From an uncultured Clostridia bacterium (GTDB lineage: Bacteria; Bacillota; Clostridia; Christensenellales; UBA1242): a stretch of 34,647 nucleotides of DNA. The position numbers and the translations under genes are program-made. Where the stretch lies: NCBI GenBank assembly GCA_934772445.1, contig CAKVMJ010000017.1, positions 1-34,647 of the forward strand, in the 5' to 3' direction. The notes under the pieces are model-generated. The model did not search any database. It saw only the letters and a list, made by a program, of their open reading frames with translations, and was not told the DNA's origin. This document shows, in pieces, positions 8,260 through 17,400 of this stretch (the stretch's first letter is position 1; every line of letters begins with the position of its first letter).

Positions 8260-9828
8260 TTATTTATAATTACTCGGCAAATCATTTTCTATTAAAATTA
8301 CCGTATTTTTGTCATATTTATTTATATTTATGACAATATCTTTTGAAAAATTGTCATATTCCTTTATGATTATGTCATTTATATTATTAAATCTAACACC
8401 ATTAATTATTGCGTTTTTATTAATATTATTAACAATCCATAACTCATTTGCAACTTTAGAAATCTCTTTTCCTAAAATAAAATTCTCTTCATATTGCCTA
8501 TCTCCAAGCTCAACAAACCCCGGAGTTATAACAATCTTATATCCACTAAATAAGCTTAAAGTTTTTAATGATTGACGAGCTGAAAATGGGTTTGAATTAA
8601 ATCCATTATCTAATAAAATTGCACCATTTTCCAAACGCTTTTGTTCTAGCCTATGAGGTATTTTTTCGATGTTATTTAATCCTATTCTTAAATCAATTTC
8701 ACTCACTCCTAAAGCAAGAGAAACGAGCGCTGATAGCATACAATTTACAACATTATGCTCACCTAGTAATTTGGTTTTTAATTGCTTATATTTTTTGTTG
8801 CAAAACTCTAAATCAAAATTACTTCCATTATAATTTACGCTATTTAAATTACAACTTAAAACATTAATCTTCTTATTTTTATCGTTTAATTTAGCACCAT
8901 ATTTTTTGTCCAAATAATTATCAAACATCTTTTTTACATATTCATTCTCTAAGTTAAAAAACATAGTTCCATTATTTTTTTCCACCGCTTCAGCTAGCTG
9001 ATATTTAGTTTTATAAATAGCATCAATAGTTTTAAATCCATCTAAATGCTGTTCACCCACAGCTGTTATAATTCCCAGTTTTAATTTATCACCGAGTATA
9101 TCAGTTAAAACTTTTATATCATTTGGCTTATTTGCACCAAGTTCACAAATAAAAATTTTATGATTATCATTCAAATCATTTCTAATAGTTTTTATAATTC
9201 CGTTTGGCGTATTAAAACTTTTAGGAGTGGCACAAACTGAAAATTCTGTTGATAAAATACTCATTAAAATATTTTTAACACTTGTTTTTCCGTAACTACC
9301 AGTTATACCTATAATCGTTAAATCTTTCATTGATGCAAGCTTCTTTTTTGCTTGCTTCTTATATTTGCAATAAATAAGATATTCAATAAAATTTGTGATA
9401 CCAACGGATAATAAAAATATAAGTATGAAATCAATTAAATAGAAATAAATACCAAGTTTTATATTTAGTTTTTCTAACATAAATAGATAAATATAAGAAC
9501 AAATTATAAATATAGCAATATGCCTTATCACCCTATTTGTAAACTTAAGCGGTGTTTTACTTTTTCTAAATTTAACAAAAAACAAAACTAAAAAATATGT
9601 AAAATTTAAAACTATATATAAATAAATTATTTTGCTAAGCACTTGATTTAAAATCAGAAAAATTATTTTTAAAAAGATATTTATAATTACAAATCCTAAA
9701 CATTCTTTAAAGTTTGTTTTACACCAGCAAAACATTTTCTTTAAAGAATATTCTTCTAATTGAAAAATGTTTAGATCCATCAACAATAAAAATATATATG
9801 ATAACGAGATTAAAATTCTTAAAACCAT
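8260..9828 (-). CDS. murF: MurF-like Mur ligase with N-terminal membrane domain
   Basis: The C-terminal part is a Mur ligase with the P-loop GITGSYGKTS (174-183), a central-domain segment VGEQHLDGF near 257-265, GEHNVVN, and a third domain with PHRLEQ and LDNGFNSNP, which correspond to MurF. MurF adds D-Ala-D-Ala to UDP-MurNAc-tripeptide, and the ddl gene immediately downstream supports that role. The odd feature is the first ~165 residues: instead of the soluble UDP-MurNAc-binding domain of classical MurF there are about four or five hydrophobic helices, then a Lys-rich linker. The ATG lacks a clear Shine-Dalgarno site, so the exact start is uncertain; an ATG at codon 17 has none either. I am confident of a Mur ligase, less so that the substrate is the classical one. 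Confidence 0.82.
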   Translation of the reverse strand: MVLRILISLSYIFLLLMDLNIFQLEEYSLKKMFCWCKTNFKECLGFVIINIFLKIIFLILNQVLSKIIYLYIVLNFTYFLVLFFVKFRKSKTPLKFTNRVIRHIAIFIICSYIYLFMLEKLNIKLGIYFYLIDFILIFLLSVGITNFIEYLIYCKYKKQAKKKLASMKDLTIIGITGSYGKTSVKNILMSILSTEFSVCATPKSFNTPNGIIKTIRNDLNDNHKIFICELGANKPNDIKVLTDILGDKLKLGIITAVGEQHLDGFKTIDAIYKTKYQLAEAVEKNNGTMFFNLENEYVKKMFDNYLDKKYGAKLNDKNKKINVLSCNLNSVNYNGSNFDLEFCNKKYKQLKTKLLGEHNVVNCMLSALVSLALGVSEIDLRIGLNNIEKIPHRLEQKRLENGAILLDNGFNSNPFSARQSLKTLSLFSGYKIVITPGFVELGDRQYEENFILGKEISKVANELWIVNNINKNAIINGVRFNNINDIIIKEYDNFSKDIVININKYDKNTVILIENDLPSNYK

Positions 9829-9866
9829 ATTCTTATATATGATTAATATTTAATAATTGCACATTT

Positions 9867-10580
9867 TTAATTTTTATTTTTTATAATTCTTAAAACCTTT
9901 CTGCTCTCTTCAAGAAAACAAAAATGCCCACAACCTTTAAGTAAATACAATTTAGAATCCAAAATATTTTTATGTAATTTTTTAGCCATATAAATAGGCG
10001 TATCTTTATCTAGTTTTCCAAATATAACATCACACTTCACATTTATATACTTTAAAGTCCAACCTAAATCTTGATTAACCACCCTAACAAACAACTTTTT
10101 CATTTCGTTGGAAAGTTTTTTATAATCATCACTCCCATACTTTTCAAGGTTTATGTTTTTAAGCCCTATATTCTTTAAACTCTTTAAAAATTTATACTTA
10201 TAAACTTTCAAATAATAAGCCAAATTTCTTTTAGGTTTAAGCCCAGCGCAACCAATCAACACTAATCTTTCTATTTCCAAATCAAATAATGATGCTAAAA
10301 TTAAAGCTAATCTTCCACCAAAAGAATGTGTAACAATTGTGATTTTCTTTAATTTTAGTTCTTGTATTAATATAAATAAATTCAATGCATAGGAATAAAT
10401 ATCACTAATTTCCTCATTTAGTTCTGATTGCCCAAACCCAAATAAATCTAAATTTACAATTTTATAATCGTATTTAAGTTCCTCAATTAATCCATCAAAT
10501 ATATGATTATCGCAACCCCAACCGTGTAAAAATAATAAGTTTTCTTTACCTTCTCCTAATATCTTATAATTTATTTTCAT
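9867..10580 (-). CDS. Alpha/beta hydrolase
   Basis: A soluble alpha/beta-hydrolase-fold protein of 237 residues, probably an esterase or related hydrolase of unknown substrate. The oxyanion-region LFLHGWG motif lies near 16-22. The nucleophile elbow THSFGG puts the serine at about residue 86. The acid is probably in FGKLDKDTP (D191 or D193), and the histidine is in KGCGHFCF (H218 or 219). All three catalytic positions are therefore present. It is the first gene of a minus-strand run leading into murF (38-base gap) and ddl, so co-transcription is likely, but a role in wall metabolism is only inferred. A TACAAT box at 10591-10596 ends about ten bases before the ATG and there is no clear Shine-Dalgarno site. 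Confidence 0.85.
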   Translation of the reverse strand: MKINYKILGEGKENLLFLHGWGCDNHIFDGLIEELKYDYKIVNLDLFGFGQSELNEEISDIYSYALNLFILIQELKLKKITIVTHSFGGRLALILASLFDLEIERLVLIGCAGLKPKRNLAYYLKVYKYKFLKSLKNIGLKNINLEKYGSDDYKKLSNEMKKLFVRVVNQDLGWTLKYINVKCDVIFGKLDKDTPIYMAKKLHKNILDSKLYLLKGCGHFCFLEESRKVLRIIKNKN

Positions 10581-10766
10581 ATTATTCTATATTGTAGATT
10601 ATTAAGAATTGTGAAAATTTTATTTCTTTTTATATAAAAATATAATCATTTTTGATTATTGAATTGAAATTATATTGTTTTTAGTTTTCACATTGCTAAA
10701 ACTTATATTAAATTAAATATTCATATAAAAACATTAAAAATAATACTGCCACCTCAAAAAGACAAT

Positions 10767-10790
10767 AAAAAAGTGTGAGTTTTCTCACAC
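10767..10790 (-). terminator. Intrinsic terminator after rimI
   Basis: A 7-bp perfect stem GTGTGAG / CTCACAC around TTTT is followed on the minus strand by six Ts. It lies just downstream of rimI, the last gene of the PAP2-tsaE-tsaB-rimI operon. Confidence 0.88.
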
Positions 10791-10801
10791 ATTTTTCTAT
10801 T

Positions 10802-11233
10802 TTACAAATCAAGCATCATCTCAATTGCATCTCCGCCATTTTTATAATAATTCTTTCTAGTTCTTATATTTTTAAAATTAAATTTCTTATATAGTCCAAT
10901 AGCTGGCGAGTTTTCAAATTCAACTTCCAAGAAAAGTTTACAAACGCCTTTTTCTTTTAGAAGTTTAATACTTTCTTCAAGTAATGAAAAACCAATTCCC
11001 TTTTTCCTTTCATCTTTATCCACAGCGATTTTTAAAATATTCGCAGTATCTTCAAAATAACTAATATTAATATAGCCAACCACCTTGCTATCTTCATCCG
11101 CAACCAAATTCAATACATTTTCATCACAAACAAACTTATTTAATGTTTCAAGCGAATATCCATCTAGTTTGAAAATTGAGGTTTCGTAGGCTAATACTTC
11201 ATTTAAGTCTTTAGAAGTCATTTTTCTAATCAT
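10802..11233 (-). CDS. rimI: GNAT N-acetyltransferase, ribosomal-protein S18 alanine acetyltransferase type
   Basis: This 143-residue GNAT-fold protein would transfer acetyl from acetyl-CoA to an N-terminal amine. The acetyl-CoA pyrophosphate-binding loop is RKKGIG (76-81), followed by helix FSLLEESIKLL. Later LEVEFENSPAIGLYKKFNF matches the RimI-type end, with NSPAIGLY giving the conserved Asn and Tyr. The gene overlaps tsaB by 8 bases, implying translational coupling; tsaE-tsaB-rimI is a common bacterial order. The family is clear. The S18 substrate is taken from context, and some bacterial RimI-like proteins have a broader target range. Confidence 0.88.
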   Translation of the reverse strand: MIRKMTSKDLNEVLAYETSIFKLDGYSLETLNKFVCDENVLNLVADEDSKVVGYINISYFEDTANILKIAVDKDERKKGIGFSLLEESIKLLKEKGVCKLFLEVEFENSPAIGLYKKFNFKNIRTRKNYYKNGGDAIEMMLDL

Positions 11234-11852
11234 TTTTATTTTCCTTCAAATTCAATTCAGCTTGAGATAATTGTAGATATAAGGGAGCAAACTCATTCAA
11301 TGTTACAAACTTTTCATCATTAATCATTTTCCTGAATGCTAAAATCAATTTTTCTTTGTAATTTTCTAATAAAGTTGCATTATAATCTTTAACCAAAACT
11401 TCATCTAATGTATAGAAGTTTTCACCTTTAAATTTGTTCATAATCTCATCATTATTTATAACACCCATATTCTCAATTTGATGTTTTTCAATTTCAGCAA
11501 AATAGCAAGTGGTTTTTGTTGAACTTAAAAGCATTATTCCGTTCTCAATTTCATCTAAATAAGGTTCAAATGCATTTAAGCTTACTATCTTTTGTCCTAA
11601 TGCTCCAGAAAAAGCCTTTATTGTTGCCATTCCAATTCTAATACCAGTGAAAGAACCCGGACCAGTTATTGCTCCTAGATAGTCTATATTATTTAATTCA
11701 ATATTCTCGCTTTTTAATAGTGAGTCAATCTCAACTAAAAGGTTTTCACTAACTTTTCTTGTTTCTTCTAAAACTTTTACTATTTCTTTATCATCATTAA
11801 TTAAAACAATATAAGTTTTACTTTTTGATGTATCTAATCCTAAAAACTTCAT
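11226..11852 (-). CDS. tsaB: tRNA t6A synthesis protein TsaB
   Basis: TsaB is the non-catalytic partner of TsaD in making N6-threonylcarbamoyladenosine at position 37 of ANN-decoding tRNAs. The protein begins MKFLGLDTSKS, the ASKHA phosphate-1-like segment. It has LGAITGPGSFTGIRIG, the TsaB hallmark, near residues 59-74. Its 208 residues are close to the usual length. It sits 5 bases downstream of tsaE and overlaps rimI. tsaD and the tsaC/sua5 gene are not in this window. Confidence 0.92.
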   Translation of the reverse strand: MKFLGLDTSKSKTYIVLINDDKEIVKVLEETRKVSENLLVEIDSLLKSENIELNNIDYLGAITGPGSFTGIRIGMATIKAFSGALGQKIVSLNAFEPYLDEIENGIMLLSSTKTTCYFAEIEKHQIENMGVINNDEIMNKFKGENFYTLDEVLVKDYNATLLENYKEKLILAFRKMINDEKFVTLNEFAPLYLQLSQAELNLKENKND

Positions 11853-11857
11853 CTTTA

Positions 11858-12277
11858 TTACCTTATCTCTAATTCCCTTTTATCGTTATCCAAACGCTTA
11901 AAATTTATATTCATAACATTTGTATTCTCTAGCAATTCTTCCACTCTCTCAGCCCATTCTATAAAAACTACAGAATCTGGAGAGTTTTGAATATATTCAT
12001 CAAAACCAAATTCGTAGGTTTCATCTATATTTTCAATACGATACATATCAAAATGAAAAAACTTAAAATCTTTATTTGAATATGTTTTCATTATTGTAAA
12101 TGAAGGGCTAGAAACAGGTTCTTCCACACCTAAACTTTCTAGCACAAATCTAACAAATGTAGTTTTACCAGCACCTAAATCGCCATTTAATAGAATTACT
12201 TCCCCACCTTTAAGCGATTTTCCAAATTCTCTGGCAAAACTCTTCATCTCATCAATATTGTTAATAATTCTTTTCAT
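11858..12277 (-). CDS. tsaE: tRNA t6A synthesis ATPase TsaE
   Basis: A small P-loop ATPase that drives turnover of the TsaB-TsaD complex in t6A synthesis. The Walker A motif is GDLGAGKTT (32-40). The switch-like SPSFTIMKTY and HFDMYRIE segments follow, then the Walker-B-like VFIEWAERV near 104-112; all are TsaE signatures. The 139-residue length is typical. The start codon overlaps the stop of the upstream PAP2-type gene by one base, so the two are translated in a coupled way. Confidence 0.93.
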   Translation of the reverse strand: MKRIINNIDEMKSFAREFGKSLKGGEVILLNGDLGAGKTTFVRFVLESLGVEEPVSSPSFTIMKTYSNKDFKFFHFDMYRIENIDETYEFGFDEYIQNSPDSVVFIEWAERVEELLENTNVMNINFKRLDNDKRELEIR

Positions 12278-13410
12278 TAATCTTTCTTCTTTGTATTCTT
12301 TTTCATAGCTTTTGATGGTTTTTGTATAGCAACCTCAGAAGAATTTGTCTGCTCTTTTACCATCTTTTTTGCAGGTTTTTCAGAACTGATTTCTTTTTCA
12401 GATTTCTTTAAAGGTTTCTCTAATTTTGCATTTTGAGACTTATTCTCTTTATTTGGTTCTTCTGCAGATTTATCTAAGATTTGTTCTTTATCATCTTTTT
12501 TAGTATCTTCATTCTTTTTAAATATCATTTGGAAAATAATAGGAATAATTGTTGAAGCAACAAATGCAAGTATGAAGAAAACTAGAGCATAATAACAAGT
12601 TAAGTCTATATAAAAAGCCATCAACAAATAATATAAACCAATTGTTATTCCAATTCCAAGCACATATTTTACAATATTATGCCACCATTTTTCAACCCTT
12701 TCCTCGTATTTAATTACAAGTTTATCAATAAAATATCCACAAACCATTCCAAGATAGCCACCAATAAATTTATAGAAAAGAATTTGTTGACTAATTTTAG
12801 ATAGTATGTTTGCAAAAGCAATTAAGCAAAATAATAGTAAAACAATAGGTACTAAGCCAATTAATATCCTATCTATTGTAACTTTTTCCTTAAATTTTGA
12901 AGGAATTACACTCATAATATAATTCAAAGCAAATGCAACGCCAACACCCAATGCTAATCCGCAAATTACATCACTTAAATAATGTTGACCCAAATACATT
13001 CTTGAAAAAATTAGCAAGAACGCAAAAACTGAAGCAATTATCCAATATGCTTTAGTTTTTTTCTTTTTATTCTCAAGTTCTAGGCCAAAGAATGTGGCTT
13101 GGTAGGCAAAATGTTGAGAATGTCCACTAGGGAAACTATAACCGCTTGCTTGTTTTTTATTTATAATATCTGAGCTCGATTGCCAAGGTCTTTGCCTTTT
13201 AAAAATGCCTTTAACACCCTCATTTACGCCAAAACTTACAATATAAAATAATCCATACTTAAAAGCAAATTCTTTTTTATAACACCAATAAAGTCCTAAA
13301 AACGCTAAAAAGAAGAAGATTTCTTCTCCAAGCAGAGTTATTATAGAAAATAGCCCATCAAAAAATGAATTTGCCAAACTTTGAATACCTTTAACAATTT
13401 CTAATTCCAT
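12277..13410 (-). CDS. PAP2-family membrane phosphatase
   Basis: A multi-spanning membrane phosphatase of the PAP2 superfamily, a group acting on phosphatidate, undecaprenyl diphosphate and related lipids. All three catalytic motifs are intact: K67-x6-R74-P75 (KGIFKRQRP), PSGH at 94-97, and SR-x5-H-x3-D at 136-147 (SRMYLGQHYLSD). About eight hydrophobic helices are visible. The last ~90 residues are a Lys/Glu/Ser-rich, probably cytoplasmic tail with no recognisable domain. I chose the ATG at 13410 (377 residues) because AAAGGAAG lies six bases upstream and a strong promoter ends just before it; a longer reading from 13503 would be translated through that promoter. An undecaprenyl-phosphate recycling role is plausible but not shown. 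Confidence 0.88.
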   Translation of the reverse strand: MELEIVKGIQSLANSFFDGLFSIITLLGEEIFFFLAFLGLYWCYKKEFAFKYGLFYIVSFGVNEGVKGIFKRQRPWQSSSDIINKKQASGYSFPSGHSQHFAYQATFFGLELENKKKKTKAYWIIASVFAFLLIFSRMYLGQHYLSDVICGLALGVGVAFALNYIMSVIPSKFKEKVTIDRILIGLVPIVLLLFCLIAFANILSKISQQILFYKFIGGYLGMVCGYFIDKLVIKYEERVEKWWHNIVKYVLGIGITIGLYYLLMAFYIDLTCYYALVFFILAFVASTIIPIIFQMIFKKNEDTKKDDKEQILDKSAEEPNKENKSQNAKLEKPLKKSEKEISSEKPAKKMVKEQTNSSEVAIQKPSKAMKKNTKKKD

Positions 13411-13438
13411 AATTTCTTCCTTTGATATATTTTTTACA

Positions 13439-13466
13439 ATTATATCAAAATAAATAAGTAAATCAA
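13439..13466 (-). promoter_or_regulatory. Predicted promoter of the PAP2-tsaE-tsaB-rimI operon
   Basis: Minus strand: -35 TTGATT (13461-13466), a 16-base spacer, and a perfect -10 TATAAT (13439-13444) preceded by TGA (extended -10). The predicted transcript start is about 20 bases upstream of the ATG at 13410, which leaves space for AAAGGAAG. Confidence 0.75.
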
Positions 13467-13513
13467 AATTTATAATATTGAATATTTGAAAAATTAAAGA
13501 CAATAATTATAAA

Positions 13514-14341
13514 ATGAATAAGTTTACAACTGTAATTAGTGAATTAATAAAATTTATATGTATTAGCGGACTAATATTTGTTTGGTGTAATTTCTATTAT
13601 AGAAATGCTAAATATTCCCTAATATTATCATTAATTATTGCATCAATAATATTAGTAGTTTTATGGCTATTCAACTCAAAAAGAAATAAGAAAAAATCAT
13701 TAAAATCTGCGGAAATTAATAAAATAAATAGTTATTCAAACACTCTTTTATTCTCAGATAATTCTTTTGTTTTTAATTTCTATAAGAAACTACTAAAAAC
13801 CAAGTTTCCAAATGTTATTAAAAACAAATCTAGTTTTTCAATAAAAACTGAAGAAAAAAACATATATTTTATTCCGTTTTATGAAAAAGAAGAACTTGAA
13901 AATATAGATATAATAAAAATAATAAAAAATATAGATAATAAGGAAAATAAGGATTATCAGATAATAATATTTTGTATTAAAGCAAACGAAAATTGCTTGA
14001 AAATTAAGAAGAAATTTGATAAAAACTTTATTTTAATCTTTGATGAAAAAGATACTTATTTTAAACTATTCAAAATATTAGATATATACCCTGTAAATGA
14101 AAATCTAAACTTAACTAAAAAGGCAGATAAAATCTCAAAAAATGAGCTATTATATATGGCTTTTAATAGAAATAAAACAAAAAGTTACTTATCTAGTGCG
14201 TTATTCCTATTAATGTTTAGTTTTTTTACTCGATATAATATATATTTCATAATAACCTCATCTTTGCTTTTCATCTTTGCCCTATACTCTCGTTTTAATT
14301 CGCCTTTTAATAGAAAAGATGAAAATATATTAGAAAAATAA
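13514..14341 (+). CDS. Unrecognised membrane protein with central soluble domain
   Basis: I do not recognise this 275-residue protein. It has two hydrophobic helices near the N terminus (about 8-26 and 33-53) and a basic stretch (KRNKKKS). A soluble domain of about 150 residues follows, rich in alternating hydrophobic strands such as YQIIIFCIKA and FILIFDEKD. Two further hydrophobic helices lie near the C terminus (about 222-258). The arrangement recalls proteins that hold a cytoplasmic domain between membrane hairpins, but no catalytic motif is evident. It is divergent from the PAP2 gene. There is no clear Shine-Dalgarno site; AATAAT ends six bases before the ATG, so a leaderless transcript is possible. 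A strong terminator follows. Confidence 0.75.
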   Translation: MNKFTTVISELIKFICISGLIFVWCNFYYRNAKYSLILSLIIASIILVVLWLFNSKRNKKKSLKSAEINKINSYSNTLLFSDNSFVFNFYKKLLKTKFPNVIKNKSSFSIKTEEKNIYFIPFYEKEELENIDIIKIIKNIDNKENKDYQIIIFCIKANENCLKIKKKFDKNFILIFDEKDTYFKLFKILDIYPVNENLNLTKKADKISKNELLYMAFNRNKTKSYLSSALFLLMFSFFTRYNIYFIITSSLLFIFALYSRFNSPFNRKDENILEK

Positions 14342-14359
14342 TTATTTAAAGTATAAAAA

Positions 14360-14387
14360 CCGTTTTAGAAAATCTAAAACGGCTTTT
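14360..14387. terminator. Bidirectional terminator between convergent genes
   Basis: A 10-bp perfect stem CCGTTTTAGA / TCTAAAACGG with an AAA loop has T runs on both strands (CTTTTT on plus, TTTTTATAC on minus). It serves the membrane-protein gene and the leucine-rich-repeat gene. Confidence 0.92.
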
Positions 14388-14416
14388 TCTATTAAGATAT
14401 ACTTTGTATGTTTATT

Positions 14417-17400
14417 TTATAGAGCATTGAATTGCTCACGGGTGTAACCCCAAGATGTTGTGCAAGTATATAGATTGTTATAGTAATTCCAATAAGTTCC
14501 CCAATTGCTCGGCTTTGATGATGCTTCGCAATAAATTTTAAGACTTGAAGAACATTTAAAGAATGGAGAATTGCTATAAGAAGATGCATTTATTGTTGTA
14601 ACAGATTTTGGTATAAATATTTTTGTTAATCCAGTACAACCTTGAAATGCTCTATTTCCTATACTTGTTACACTATCTGGTATTTCTATACTTGATAATC
14701 CACTACAACCATAAAATGCATAAGCTCCTATACTTGTTACACTATCTGGTATTTCTATACTTGTTAATCTACTACAATTTTGAAATGCAGAAATTCCTAT
14801 ACTTGTTACACTATTTGGTATTTCTATACTCGTTAATCCACGACAACCCATAAATGATCCTATAATCGTAATAGGTTTTCCCTCGTAATTACTTGGAATA
14901 AAAACTTCTCCTGTAATAGATGTATCTTTTGCTTTAACTGAATAGCTACTACCATCGGAATTTAATGTAAATGTTAAACCTGTACAATCTTCAATTGTTT
15001 GTCCCCAATAGGTTGTATGAATTGCTGAACTAGTTCTATAATTCCAATAAGTTCCCCAACCGCTTGGCTTTGATGATGCTTCGCAATAAATTTTTAGACT
15101 TGAAGAACAATTAAAGAATGGAGAACTGCTATAAGAAAATGCATTTACTGTTGTAACAGATGATGGAATAAATATTTTTGTTAATCCAGTACAATCTCGA
15201 AAAACATCTTCTTCTATACTTGTTACACTATTTGGTATCGTTAATGTACCTGTTAATCCGCTACAATTTTGAAATGCTCTATTTCCTATACTTGTTACAC
15301 TATTTCCAATCGTTACATTTGTTAATCCACTACAATCTTGAAATGCCTGATACTCTATACTTGTTACACTATTTGGTATTATTAAATCACCTGTTAATCC
15401 ACTACAGTGGTAAAATGCACCACTTCCTATACTTGTTACACTATTGGGTATTGTTAAAGTACCTGTTAATCCACTACAATTTTGAAATGCGGTAGAACCT
15501 ATACTTTTTACACTATTTCCAATTGTTACACTTGTTAATCCACTACAACCATAAAATGCAGAATTTCCTATACTTTTTACACTATTTGGTATCGTTAATG
15601 TACCAGTTAATCCACTACAACCATAAAATGCATAAGATCCTATACTTGTTACAGTGTTTGGAATAATTGTATTCATACAACCTTGAACTAATGTATTACT
15701 AGAGGTTTCTATTATTGCATTGCAATTATTTCTGCTATCATATTTTGTATTTCCACTTGATACTATAATTCTTGTTAATCCGCTACAAGCTAAAAATGCC
15801 TCATATCCTATACTTGTTACACTATTTGGTATTGTTAATGTACCTGTTAATCCACTACAATTTTTAAATGCTCTATTTTCTATACTTGTTACACTATTTG
15901 GTATTATTAAAGTACCAGTTAATCCAGTACAACCTGAAAATGCAGAACTTCCTATACTTGTTATACTATTTGGTATTTCTATACCTGTTAAATCAGTACA
16001 ACTCATAAATGCTTGTTTTCCTATGTTCGTAACTGGTTTTCCCTCGTAATTACTTGGAATAATAACTTTTCCTGTAATAGATGTACTTTTTGCTTTAACT
16101 GAATAGCTACTGCCATCGGAATTTAATGTAAATGTTAAGCCTGTAAAATCTTCAATTGTTTGTCCCCAATAGGTTGTATGAATTGCTGACTTAGTTCTAT
16201 AATTCCAATAAGTTCCCCAACCGCTTGGCTTTGATGATGCTTCGCAATAGATTACTAGATTTGAAGAGCAATCATAAAATATGCCCTTATAATAAGAGGT
16301 TGCATCTATCGTTGTTACAGACTTTGGTATAAATATTTTTGTTAATCCACTACAACTTTCAAATGCAGAATTTCCTATACTTGTTACACTATCTGGTATT
16401 GCTAATGTACCCGTCAATCCACTACAATCTGAAAACGCATAATCCCCAATACTTGTTACACTATTTGGTATTTCTATACCTGTCAATCCACTACAACCAT
16501 AAAATGCCATACTTCCTATACTTGTTACACTATTTGGTATTATTAAATCACCTGTTAATCCACTACAATTTTCAAATGTAGAACTTCCTATACTTGTTAC
16601 ACTATTTGGTATCGTTAAAGTACCTGTTAATCCACTACAACCATAAAATGCAGATTCTCCTATAGTTGTTACACTATTTGGTATTTCTATATTTGTTAAT
16701 CCACTACAACCATAAAATGCACCACTTCCTATACTTGTTACAGTATTTGGAATAATAGTATTCATACAACCTGCTATTAATGTATTACTAGAGGTTTCTA
16801 TTATTGCATTACAATTATTTCTACTATCATATTTTGTGTTGCCACTTGATACTACAATGCTTGTTAATCCACTACAGCCCCGAAATGCCCGACTTCCTAT
16901 ACTTGTTGTTACACTGTCTGGAATTTTTATGCTTGTTAATCCACTACAACCATTAAATGCATAAGATCCTATGCTGGTTACACTATTTGGTATTTCTATA
17001 TTTCTTAATCCGCTACAACCATTAAATGCACAATGTGCTATACTTGTTACACTATTTGGTATTTCTATACTCGTTAATCCGATACAAGAATCAAATGCAT
17101 AAGATCCTATACTTATCACACTATCTGGTATTGTAACATTTGTAATTTTCGTAGAATTAGAAAAAGTATAATCAGCAATTCTAGATATATTATTAGATAA
17201 CACTACACTAGTTATATTTGTATTTTTTTTAAATGTGGGACTTGAAAAAGTTCCAGTTACAAATCCGCTAACTGGCTTTCCATCATATTTATTAGGAATA
17301 ACCACTGCTCCGCTTGGAGATGTACTGCTTTCGCCTGCCACCAAATATGAATTGCCATCAGATGAAAGAGTAAAGGTTAAGCCAGTTATTGATGCGGTAC

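Noticed and set aside
13411..13503. N-terminal extension of the PAP2 protein
   Set aside because: It would be read through a strong extended -10 promoter; the ATG at 13410 has a good Shine-Dalgarno site.
14623..16581. Repeated Leu/Tyr-rich plus-strand open frames opposite the LRR gene
   Set aside because: They are the antisense reading of the 69-72-base LRR repeats, have no ribosome binding sites, and are explained by the minus-strand gene.
14460..17160. CRISPR-like regular repetition
   Set aside because: The period is 69-72 bases with no unique spacers, and it encodes LRR_5 repeats in frame.
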